64,000 bases of DNA from CAZKWG01 sp964615375 (GTDB taxonomy: Bacteria; Myxococcota_A; UBA796; CAZKWG01). The translations under genes were made by a program, and so were the position numbers. The notes beneath the pieces were generated by a model, which saw nothing but the letters and a program-made list of their open reading frames with translations, ran no database searches and was not told where the DNA came from. The DNA lies in assembly GCA_964615375.1 (NCBI GenBank), contig CAZTOW010000045.1:1-64000 (forward strand), read 5' to 3'. Position 1 is the stretch's first letter, and every line of letters starts with the position of its first letter. Of this stretch, positions 50,469-58,376 are shown in pieces.

Positions 50469-52244
50469 TCAGGGGTCGGGCTGGGCCGGAGAGCTCGGGC
50501 GGTCGGGCGCGGGCGGCTCACCCACCAGGTCCAGGCGCGCCCCTCGCCGCCCTGCCATCCAGGGCACCAGCGCCACCGGCAGCCCCAGCGAGGCCACCTC
50601 GCGCAGCCAGGGTGCCTCGTGCGCTCGGCGGCTGACCAGCACCGGATCGCGGACCTGGAGCGGCGTCAGGCTCTGGTTCACCACCCAGGCGAAGGGGTGG
50701 ATGTCCGCCCGCTCCAGGTCGCGCTGGAGGGCCCGCGCCTCGTGGACCGGGGTGGCCTCGGGCAGGGTGACCAGCAGGATCCGGGACCAGGCGGGATCGC
50801 GCAGCCGGGGCAGCAGCGCCCGCACCTCGGGCGGGGCGTCGCCGGTCTTCTTCAGCACCTCGCGGTGATAGCTCTCGGCGGCGTCCAGCAGCAGCAGCGT
50901 GTGGCCCGAGGGCGCCGTGTCCAGCACGACGAAGCCCGACGCGGCCCGCGCCACCGTGCGGGCGAAGGCGCGGAACACCGCGATCTCCTCGGTGCAGGGG
51001 CTCCGCAGATCCTCCTCCAGCAGCGCCCGCGCGGCAGGGTCGAGCGCGGCGCCCGCCGTCGCCAGCACCTCGGCGCTGTAGGCGGCGGTCTCCGCCTCGG
51101 GGTCGATCCGGCTCACGGTGACGCCCTCGACCGAGCCGCCCAGCGCCTCGGCGACGTGGGCCGCCGGGTCGGTGGTGCTCAGGTGGACGGCGTGCCCGCG
51201 CGCGGCCAGCGCCACCGCGATGGACACCGCCACGCTGGTCTTGCCCACGCCCCCCTTGCCCATCGTGAAGATCACGCCGTGACCGTCGGCCTCCAGCGCG
51301 GAGAGCAGGGAGGGCAGGCCGGGGAACACCGGGGCCGCGCCCTGAGCGATCGTGGCGGGCGCGCTCCCGCCGCCGAGCGCGCGCAGGGCCTCGAGCCCGA
51401 CCAGGCCGAAGGGCATCAGGCGCAGCTCCGCCCGGGGGAGGGCGCTCAGGCCCTCGGGCATGGCGGTCAGCGCCTCCCGTCCCCGGGCCTCCAGGGCGAG
51501 CGCCACCGGATCCGTCCGGTCGGTCGCCGAGAACAGCCCGTTGACCACGAGCTGCGCCCGGGTGATGCCCAGGGCCGCCAGCTCGCGCCGCGTCCGCTCC
51601 GCCTCGCGCAGCGCCGCCGCCTCGGGCCGGGTGACCAGGACAAGGGCCGTCCGCGCCCCGTCGCTCAGCGCCGCGCGGGCCTGGGCGTAGAGCGCGCGCT
51701 GGCCCGCCAGGCCGGAGAGCGGGCCCAGACAGGAGGTCCCGCCTACGTTGTCGTCCAGGAAGCCCGACCAGGCCGTCGGCAGCTCCAGCAGCCGCAGGGT
51801 GTGGCCCGTGGGCGCGGTGTCAAAGACGACGTGATCGAAGCCCGCCGTCGCCCCGGGCTCGCCGAGCAGGGCGGCGAACTGGTCGAAGGCGGCGATCTCG
51901 ACGGTGCAGGCGCCCGAGAGCTGCTCCTCGATGCTGCGCAGCGCCGCCGCCGGAAGCACGCCCCGGTAGGGCCCGACCACGCGCTCCCGATAGGCGCGCG
52001 CCGCGGCCTCGGGATCGACGTTCATCGCCGAGAGCCCCGGCACGCCCGGCACCAGGAGCGGCGCGTCCCCCAGCGCGAGCCCCAGCACCTCGTCCAGGTT
52101 GCTGGCCGGATCCGTGCTGACCAGCAGCACCCGGCGCCCGCGCTCCGCCAGGCTCAGCGCCGTGGCGCTGGACACCGAGGTCTTGCCCACGCCGCCCTTG
52201 CCCGTGAAGAACAGGAAGCGCGGAGGATCGGGGTTCAGCAGCAC
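50469..52244 (-). CDS. arsA: ArsA family arsenical pump-driving ATPase, second copy
   Basis: A 591-residue double ATPase starting at GTG 52244, overlapping arsD by 10 nt; the 5' extension of the open frame is the arsD gene in another frame. It has P-loops GKGGVGKTS in both halves, DTAPTGHTLRLL and DTAPSGHTLLLL, and the metalloid cysteines in SGACTVEIAAF, GGTSCLGP and RSPCTEEIAVF. It diverges from the 47349 copy in many positions, so it is not a recent duplicate. ArsD beside it would hand over As(III). Confidence 0.92.
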   Translation of the reverse strand: MLLNPDPPRFLFFTGKGGVGKTSVSSATALSLAERGRRVLLVSTDPASNLDEVLGLALGDAPLLVPGVPGLSAMNVDPEAAARAYRERVVGPYRGVLPAAALRSIEEQLSGACTVEIAAFDQFAALLGEPGATAGFDHVVFDTAPTGHTLRLLELPTAWSGFLDDNVGGTSCLGPLSGLAGQRALYAQARAALSDGARTALVLVTRPEAAALREAERTRRELAALGITRAQLVVNGLFSATDRTDPVALALEARGREALTAMPEGLSALPRAELRLMPFGLVGLEALRALGGGSAPATIAQGAAPVFPGLPSLLSALEADGHGVIFTMGKGGVGKTSVAVSIAVALAARGHAVHLSTTDPAAHVAEALGGSVEGVTVSRIDPEAETAAYSAEVLATAGAALDPAARALLEEDLRSPCTEEIAVFRAFARTVARAASGFVVLDTAPSGHTLLLLDAAESYHREVLKKTGDAPPEVRALLPRLRDPAWSRILLVTLPEATPVHEARALQRDLERADIHPFAWVVNQSLTPLQVRDPVLVSRRAHEAPWLREVASLGLPVALVPWMAGRRGARLDLVGEPPAPDRPSSPAQPDP

Positions 52245-52606
52245 GATCCACCGCCGGTCCCGGTCTTCGGCGCGCAGCAGCTCGCGGCCTGGGGCAGCTC
52301 CAAGGGCAGGCCCGCCAGCCGCGCCAGCACCCCGCGGGAGGGGTAGTGGCCCGTGGCGATCGTGGCGCCGCCCAGCTGCACCAGCGGCAGCGCCGCCTCC
52401 CCGAGGGTCTCCAGCGCGGCCCGCACGGTGGGCTCGACGAAGGCGCCCGGCTGCTGGGCGAGGTTGTAGCGCTCGATCGTGACGCCGCGGGCCGACAGCC
52501 AGGCCAGGTCGCCGGCGAAGCGGGCCAGCTCGGGATCGACGCTGGTGCCGCAGACGCCGGTGGCGCAACAGAGCGCGGGGTCGTAGACGCGGATGGTGAC
52601 GGACAT
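52235..52606 (-). CDS. arsD: ArsD arsenic metallochaperone / repressor
   Basis: A 123-residue ArsD. The As(III)-binding cysteines Cys13, Cys14 and Cys19 (ALCCATGVCG) match Cys12/13/18 of the plasmid R773 protein, and the C-terminal vicinal pairs (ASCC and SCC end) are also present. VYDPALCC and LPLVQLGG fit the thioredoxin-like fold. It passes As(III) to ArsA; it is followed directly by the second arsA. Confidence 0.95.
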   Translation of the reverse strand: MSVTIRVYDPALCCATGVCGTSVDPELARFAGDLAWLSARGVTIERYNLAQQPGAFVEPTVRAALETLGEAALPLVQLGGATIATGHYPSRGVLARLAGLPLELPQAASCCAPKTGTGGGSCC

Positions 52607-52645
52607 GGTGTTTCCCCCCAGTTCAGTGTTCGGCGCCCGGCCTGC

Positions 52646-52969
52646 TCAGAGCCGGGCGATCATCGACTTGAGCTCCGCGAGCGCGGCCGGCTCGACGCAG
52701 TAGGAGCGGCGCGGGCCGTCCACCTCGCCGCGGATGAGCCCCGCCTCGCGCAGCAGCGTGAGGTGCTGGCTCACCGTGCTGGCGGCCACCGGCAGCTGAT
52801 CGGCGATCTCCCCGGCGAAGCAGGACGCCTGGGCCAGCAGGAAGCGCAGGATCGCCACGCGGTGCGGGTGCCCCAGCGCCCGGCAGAGCGCGGCGAGGCG
52901 CTCATCGTCGAGGGGCAGCTCCGGCGGGACCGGCGCGCAGCAGGGCTCGTTGGCGGCTTGATTCGTCAT
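52646..52969 (-). CDS. arsR: ArsR family repressor
   Basis: A 107-residue winged-helix protein: RALGHPHRVAILRFLL, SCFAGEIADQLPVAASTVSQH and LREAGLIRGEVDG. Cysteines in an N-terminal CCAPV and in ASCF may bind As(III), though the arrangement differs from the classical CxC helix. Its ATG overlaps the stop of a transporter remnant (ATGA). It probably represses the operon arsR-arsD-arsA-DUF4336; I see no clear operator upstream because the original promoter region is disrupted. Confidence 0.9.
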   Translation of the reverse strand: MTNQAANEPCCAPVPPELPLDDERLAALCRALGHPHRVAILRFLLAQASCFAGEIADQLPVAASTVSQHLTLLREAGLIRGEVDGPRRSYCVEPAALAELKSMIARL

Positions 52970-53272
52970 TCGACGAAATACGTAATCCCTGGGAGCGGGT
53001 CCGGCAAGGGAGGCCCCTCAGATCGCGCGCGCCCCTTCGCCGCCTTCGAGGCCAGGGTCTCCCGCATCCGCGCCGCCACGACCAGGCCGGAGCCGAGGGT
53101 CAGCGCCGCGACCGCCCAGAGCGCCGCGCCCAGCCCGAAGGCGTCGGCCACGAGGCCGGCGAGCAGCGCGCCGACGGCGCTGGCCCGCCAGCTCGGGTGG
53201 GCCACGTCGCCGATCGCGGCCAGCTGGGTCGGGTACCCGCGAAGGACGACCTGGGCGCCCCTTGACACGCCC
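52966..53272 (-). pseudogene. 3' fragment of an MFS transporter gene
   Basis: The frame ending at 52966 reads YPTQLAAIGDVAHPSWRASA then ALLAGLVADAFGLGAA and a terminal helix before RMRETLASKA. This is the end of a major facilitator transporter, but about 13 residues that normally join the two motifs (an RLWRDLGY-type segment) are absent, and nothing before YPT is homologous. So the gene is truncated and internally deleted. It lies between arsR and element R3. It may once have been the arsenic exporter of this operon. Confidence 0.6.
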
Positions 53273-53340
53273 GAGCCGGGATGCCGGGCGCGCTGTCCCG
53301 GTAGGAGCGAAGGCCAGGGCGGCGGGGGCGAACCGTGGCG

Positions 53341-53520
53341 CCTCGCCAAGACTCGACCCCCGGTCGCGCCTTGGCGCTTTCTTGCTGGTCGATAGCTCAC
53401 AGTCGGGCGTTTCCTGGGGTTCGATACTTCATGGACACGTCAACGCCCGACTGCTGTCGCTATCTCCCCGCATCCCGTTCGGAGCGCGTATATCAACGCG
53501 CTCCTGCTCGTGATGGCTCC
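53341..53520 (+). repeat. Interspersed palindromic element, copy R3
   Basis: Full-length 180-bp copy like R2 (TTGCTGGTCGATAGCTCACA core, CAGTCGGGCG .. CGCCCGACTG pair and the right-end hairpin). Its right end directly touches the stop codon of DXR at 53521, and its left side adjoins the truncated transporter. Confidence 0.85.
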
Positions 53521-54765
53521 CTAAGGCCGGCGATCTCGCAAGAGCTGGGTCGACAGCTCCCGAGCCATTTCGTCGCCCGCGAGGACGTCGGCGAGCGATT
53601 GTACAGCGAATGTTGGTATTCGTGCGAGCGCGTCTCGCACCGAATCGACGATATCAAGGTAGGTTATCTCCCCCCCAAGAAATGCTCTGACGGCGACTTC
53701 GTTTGCAGCATTGTAGATGATCGGTCCAGACGGACCCAGAGACAGGCTGTCATGGGCCAGAAGAATGGCGCCAAATCGTTCATGATCAACCTCATGAAAT
53801 GTCAGGCTCGTCATCTCGGGGAGCCCAAGAGACAGGTCTGGCAGGTCAAGCCGGTGAGGCCAACCCAAGGCCACGGCTATCGGTACGCGCATATCATGCA
53901 TCCCAAGTTGAGATAGGACGCTCCCGTCGCGCATGTAGACCAGAGCGTGGACGATGGCCTCGGGATGAACCAGCACCCCGATATGCTCACTCGGAAGACC
54001 GAAGAGATAATGTGCCTCGATCACCTCCAGCCCCTTGTTGACGAGCGTCGCGCTGTCGACCGAGATCTTCGGCCCCATCTTCCACTTCGGATGTTGAACA
54101 GCATCCGCTGGTGACACCGTCTTCAGCTGCTCCATGGTGTGCGTGCGGAAAGGCCCGCCGCTGGCTGTCAACGCAACCCGAGAAACCTCCGTGATTCGAC
54201 AGCGTGAGAGCAGCTGGAACAATCCGCTGTGTTCGGAGTCCACAGGTATCACCCGGCCGCCACCGGTGGCGGCCTCGCTCATGATCAGTGTACCTGCGCA
54301 TACGATCGCCTCCTTGTTCGCCATCGCGACGGTCGCGCCTCGGCGGAGGGCTGCCACCGTAGGTTCCAGAGCAGCAAAGCCGACGATTGCGGACATTACC
54401 CAGCTCGTCGGTCGAGACGCCGCCTCGATGACAGCGGCCTGTCCAGCGGCTACTTCAACGCCTGACCCAGCGAGCGCATCCTTCAAGTCGCCATAGCGAC
54501 GCTCGTCGCCAACTACGGCCAGGGTCGGTCGAACCCGCAGAGCTTGCTCCGCCAGGAGCGAGACATTGCTCATCGCGGTGAGGGCCTCGACACGTATCTC
54601 AGGATACCTGCGAAGTAATGAGAGGGTCTGAACGCCGATGGTTCCGGTGGAGCCCAGTATCGTCGCGCTGCACGGTAGGGATTGGAGGGGATCTGAAGGC
54701 GCGTCCTCTCCGATCAGGCGCTCCGAGGGCTTGTGGCCCGCCGGGGGAGGCAGATCATGGCGCAT
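53521..54765 (-). CDS. dxr: 1-deoxy-D-xylulose 5-phosphate reductoisomerase
   Basis: A 415-residue DXR (IspC). NADPH-binding GSTGTIG at residues 38-44, MANKEAIV, metal-site DSEHSGLFQ, the flexible-loop motif TASGGPF and PKWKMGPKISVDSATL are all present, so it should be active in making MEP from DXP, the first step of the non-mevalonate isoprenoid pathway. I use ATG 54765, which overlaps the upstream gene by 11 nt; this gives a 33-residue extension ahead of the usual start. Finding dxr beside a TIR-like gene instead of cdsA/rseP is unusual; the base composition is lower in GC than the flanks. Confidence 0.93.
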   Translation of the reverse strand: MRHDLPPPAGHKPSERLIGEDAPSDPLQSLPCSATILGSTGTIGVQTLSLLRRYPEIRVEALTAMSNVSLLAEQALRVRPTLAVVGDERRYGDLKDALAGSGVEVAAGQAAVIEAASRPTSWVMSAIVGFAALEPTVAALRRGATVAMANKEAIVCAGTLIMSEAATGGGRVIPVDSEHSGLFQLLSRCRITEVSRVALTASGGPFRTHTMEQLKTVSPADAVQHPKWKMGPKISVDSATLVNKGLEVIEAHYLFGLPSEHIGVLVHPEAIVHALVYMRDGSVLSQLGMHDMRVPIAVALGWPHRLDLPDLSLGLPEMTSLTFHEVDHERFGAILLAHDSLSLGPSGPIIYNAANEVAVRAFLGGEITYLDIVDSVRDALARIPTFAVQSLADVLAGDEMARELSTQLLRDRRP

Positions 54766-56272
54766 GTTCAAACAGTCGCTCCAGTTCGGCTCGAATCTGA
54801 TCCTTCGCGCTGTCGAGCCCGGATGAGACATTGAGGTACAGCACGCCCGAGAGGTCACTCGGGAGCTTCAGCGGGCCCCGGTAGAGCAGGATTACCCGTC
54901 CAGACTTGCGACCGAACTTGCCGACGAAGTACCCGAGCTCAAATATGACGTTCTGGCGAGCCTGCCGGTTGGACCTCGATGTCGCAGGATCGAGACGCGT
55001 GTCGTCAGGTGTGAGGAGGATGAATGCGACGTTGCATAGTCCGCCTTCTTCTTCGAACTTCTCGATGATGGTCCTCCCTGTGTTCGGGCGTTCGAGCAGA
55101 ACGACTGGCTCCTGAGTGTGGAGGCGGTTCTGCAGGAAGTTCTTGAGCTGTTCTCGAAGCAGCACGTCGTGCCCATGCACGATGAAGGGCCGAACCTGTT
55201 GCATCATCAGACTCCTTATGGCTGGGCGATGAAGCGCCATGGGGTTGAGATCGACGGATAGCGCGTGAGCATGGGCAGCGTCGCTCATCGGGGATGGCGC
55301 ATCGTCATGAAGGATGTGGTTGATCTGCGAGGCCTCGCCCGTCAGGAGCATCGGCAGGAGCTCGAGGGCTACACCATGTGCGTGTCGAAGGCGCGCATCG
55401 CTTGCGATGAGTGTGTACTTTGCGCTGGTGCTGCAAGTCATGTATTGGAAGCCGAACGGCCAGATGACTGGTGCGGTCGCCATGAAGGGCTCCATGCCAG
55501 CGCCGAGCCGCGCGACGGCCCCGGTTATGTCGAACAGCTCGCGCGAAGCGCACAGGAAGACCAACGCGCGCGCGGTGTTCCCCGTCGAGCTGTGAGCAGC
55601 CGCGACGCCTGCCAACAGGTGGGCATACTTCAGTGTTGGGGGGAAGTACGGCGAGGCCTCTGGTGGGTTCGCTGCGAAGTTCTCGGCTGCCAGATGGAAT
55701 TGCGCGATGGCTGCGTGTGCCTTCTTCGCGAGGAGTAGAAGATGTGCGTAGACGAAACACCCGTTGCCGCGCTCATGGCCTGGCGTGTCAGCGAGCTCAT
55801 AATGCGCATCGAAGGCAGATCGCCACGCCGAACCTGCGGCGCTCTCGGCCAGCGCCGCGCGCCATAACAGCGAAAGGTTGGTCCGATTCGGCCTCGCCTC
55901 GGCTGCGCGGAGTGCATGTCGCAGATCGAACTCCGGGCGGCCCGTCTGGCCGAGCTGGAAGTGTATCTTGCTGTCAATGAATGCGAGAGCCGGATGAAGA
56001 GGGCGATCATTCCCTGCAGTTCCGTCCTGCGCGCGCGCGATGGCCTCGGATGCGATGCGAATGTGTCCACAGGACTGTGCGACCGCCGCGACGGCGTGTA
56101 TCCTTACGAGTCTGTGTGACGGGTGCAGTGATTCAATTGAAGGAGGCGCGAGGAGCAGGCGATCAAGGACCCAGGGAACCGGATGGTTCCGTAGCGATGC
56201 CGAGATCCAGCGCCACAGACTTGGAGCATCGGTCGCGAGCAGGAGGTGTTGTTCATGCTCAGCGGTCTTCAT
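54755..56272 (-). CDS. Helical domain fused to Cap12-type TIR-like domain
   Basis: A 505-residue protein. The C-terminal 140 residues (from about 360) match the CAP12/Pycsar-effector TIR-like family: FIVHGHDVLLREQLKNFL, NTGRTIIEKFEE, VAFILLTPDDTR, RQNVIFELGYFVGKFGRK and LPSDLSGVLYLNV. Such domains degrade NAD when triggered in CBASS or Pycsar defence. The N-terminal 350 residues are all-helical and TPR-like, with repeated Ala-rich helices, and may sense the trigger. No cyclase gene is nearby, so the trigger differs. Coupled to YjbQ (1-nt gap) and to dxr (11-nt overlap). Confidence 0.85.
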   Translation of the reverse strand: MKTAEHEQHLLLATDAPSLWRWISASLRNHPVPWVLDRLLLAPPSIESLHPSHRLVRIHAVAAVAQSCGHIRIASEAIARAQDGTAGNDRPLHPALAFIDSKIHFQLGQTGRPEFDLRHALRAAEARPNRTNLSLLWRAALAESAAGSAWRSAFDAHYELADTPGHERGNGCFVYAHLLLLAKKAHAAIAQFHLAAENFAANPPEASPYFPPTLKYAHLLAGVAAAHSSTGNTARALVFLCASRELFDITGAVARLGAGMEPFMATAPVIWPFGFQYMTCSTSAKYTLIASDARLRHAHGVALELLPMLLTGEASQINHILHDDAPSPMSDAAHAHALSVDLNPMALHRPAIRSLMMQQVRPFIVHGHDVLLREQLKNFLQNRLHTQEPVVLLERPNTGRTIIEKFEEEGGLCNVAFILLTPDDTRLDPATSRSNRQARQNVIFELGYFVGKFGRKSGRVILLYRGPLKLPSDLSGVLYLNVSSGLDSAKDQIRAELERLFEHAP

Positions 56273-56273
56273 G

Positions 56274-56924
56274 TCAGGCCATCGTTCGGGATGTCAGACA
56301 GACACCCGCTCCCTGCACGTGGGCGATGACGGTACGACGCCGCGGACGGTCAAGTTCGACAAACAGGACTCGCTGCCAGCGGCCGAGCAACAGGTCCTGG
56401 CCGGCGATTGGAATGGAGATGCTTGGGCTACCCATGAAGGCATGCCTGCAGTGCGCGTGGCCGTTGATGGGTTCGCCCTCTACAAGGTTCTCCGTGCGGC
56501 GTGCGTGATCGTCATGGTCATAAGGCGCCAGCTGTGGGGCGAAATGGTCCAGCTTTCTCGAGAGATCGTTGAGGTGGCCGGACTCGGACTCCGCGATCAG
56601 CAGAGTCGCCGTCGTGTGCTGTGTCATGACCGTCAGCTGGCCATGTCGAACCGCCGAGCGCTCCACGACGGCGTTGAGGATGTCGGTGAGATCGAGGAAG
56701 TCGTAGGTGCATTCGGTTGAGAACGTGATCGCCTCCGTGAGGGCCGGAGGTGCTGCGGAGTGCGCGAGGACCTGAGTAGACGGTGAGGGGCGACGCACGG
56801 GGGACCATGGTGTGCGCACTGGCTGCTGTGTCGATTGGTTGGATTCAAGTGGGTCGGGAGGTTTGGGGCTACGCGATGTCACCTGAGCTCTCCTAGTCAT
56901 AGTCGATTCAGTAAATATTCGCAC
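56274..56924 (-). CDS. YjbQ/UPF0047 family protein
   Basis: A 216-residue protein. From residue 65 it matches the YjbQ family: ITFSTECTYDFLDLTD, MTQHTTATLLIAESE, NLVEGEPINGHAHCRHAFMG and LLLGRWQRVLFVELDRPR. The family is annotated as a secondary thiamine-phosphate synthase because some members have that activity; the physiological role is unclear. The 60-residue Ser/Pro-rich N-terminus is unusual, and a start at ATG 56900 or later is possible. First gene of the three-gene operon with the TIR-like protein and dxr. Confidence 0.85.
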   Translation of the reverse strand: MRIFTESTMTRRAQVTSRSPKPPDPLESNQSTQQPVRTPWSPVRRPSPSTQVLAHSAAPPALTEAITFSTECTYDFLDLTDILNAVVERSAVRHGQLTVMTQHTTATLLIAESESGHLNDLSRKLDHFAPQLAPYDHDDHARRTENLVEGEPINGHAHCRHAFMGSPSISIPIAGQDLLLGRWQRVLFVELDRPRRRTVIAHVQGAGVCLTSRTMA

Positions 56925-56999
56925 TCCTTGGGAGGTGCAAGCGGCGTGCGGACTTGACCCGATCTCGTGGACACCTTCGAACGAACGAGGAAGCGTGTC

Positions 57000-57184
57000 C
57001 TGATGCTGAGCTGGACGCCTTCGAGGCGAACCTGCCCCGCGTCGGCGTGCGCGCGCTCGGCGAGGGGAGGATGAGCATCGACTACCGGCGGGGCTACCAC
57101 GGGGTCATGGTGGAGGACCCGGATCGGGTCCTGGTGGAGGTGGTGTGGCATGATCCGCACTACTACTCCGCAGCTCCTGCGTGA
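57000..57184 (+). pseudogene. C-terminal fragment of a VOC family protein
   Basis: Residues LDAFEANLPRVGVRALGEG, then RGYHGVMVEDPDRVLVEVV and WHDPHYYS, match the last strand pair of glyoxalase/dioxygenase (VOC) proteins, including the Glu metal ligand. The N-terminal three quarters are missing. It lies next to the IS66 remnant, which may explain the truncation. Confidence 0.5.
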
Positions 57185-57356
57185 TTTGGACTCGGCGATG
57201 GTCGGAAGCGTCGTGTACCCCTACTCGGCCCACCAGAACCCCAGCGCGCAGGCGTCAACCCAACTCCTTCCGTGGGCCAGCGATCGACTGGAGTGTACAT
57301 CCTCGCCTTCCCCCCCTTGCAGCGCAGGCCCGAACCGAGCAGCGCCGGCCCGAGGC

Positions 57357-58078
57357 TCAGGCGCTCTTGGCAGCCGCCCTGGCGAGCTCGTCGTCGGTGG
57401 GCAAGGCGAAGGGAAGGACGACGGCCTTCGGATCCTGGAGGGCCTGACGGGCGGCGATGCAGAGGTGGGCGGCGGGGTTCACGCCGCAGCGCTCGGCGGA
57501 CCCGATGAGGCCGTAGAAGAGGGCGGCGACCCTGGTGGTTGTTCCGGCCGAGCACGAGGTCTCGAAGGGCCTGCTCGCTGTGGTTGTTTTCGAGCGGCAC
57601 GGTGGGGTAGTCGAGGAAGAGCAGGAGGCTGTCCCAGCGGTTGAGCGCGTACTGGACGGCCTCGTGGAGCGCGGTCGGATGGTCCTCAGTTTTGTCAGCC
57701 AGGCGTGGACGCGCTCGGTGATGGGCCTGGACTGCTCGTGGCGCAGCGCGAGCCACCGGAGGAGGCGCTCTTCGGGAGGTGCCTCGCCGGCGAGGGCCTC
57801 GACGGCGTAGAGCTCTCCGATGAGGTCGAGGATCTCGGCGACCTCGGGGTAGTGCTTCTGGATCTTGAAGAAGTTGCGGCGCAGCGCACCGCCAGACGCT
57901 CCGTGATGATCTTCAGCTCCAACTCCAGCTGGGCCTTGGCTTCGCCCCGCGCGATCGCCAGATCGGCGCGAATCTCCGAGACCCGCTCGTACAGCACGCG
58001 GTTCTCGGCCATCAGCACCTGCGCGACCATGCGCCGATGCTCGATGTCTTGCGTGCGGGCGATCAGGGCGGGATCCAC
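57357..58078 (-). pseudogene. IS66 family transposase remnant
   Basis: Three frame-disrupted pieces of an IS66 TnpC transposase. The N-terminal coil (PALIARTQDIEHRRMVAQVL, from a GTG at 58078), a C-terminal portion (DSLLLFLDYPTVPLENNHSE, which includes the Glu-containing end of the DDE core), and in a further frame the tail (ALFYGLIGSAERCGVNPAAH) ending at 57357. The central catalytic part and zinc region are deleted. No inverted repeat ends were identified. Between 58079 and 58376 I see no gene. Confidence 0.7.
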
Positions 58079-58376
58079 ACCCCCTCCTACCCAGAGGGCG
58101 CGGCGACGGGTCGGGAGGGGGGGCGAGGATGTACGTGACAACCCGCCCAGCACCCCAGCGATCGTCCGTCGATCCCCTGCGTCGCGCACCAGTTCGACAA
58201 CGACCGCTTCGACGCTCGCCACGCTGGCACGGCCTCCGACGCCTTCACCTTCCTGCGACCGCTGGGCATGACCGACCTCCAACAAGAAGGTCACATCGAC
58301 GCGAACGGCCGGATACCCCGGAGGACTGGGGGGTCACCGGGGTGCGGTCACGCAAAGCCCCGCTCCGGTCTCCGCC

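Noticed and set aside
53341..53400. Small protein beginning SYRPARKRQGA encoded in elements R1 and R3
   Set aside because: The frame exists only because of the conserved repeat; it has no ribosome site, and continues into unrelated sequence in each copy.
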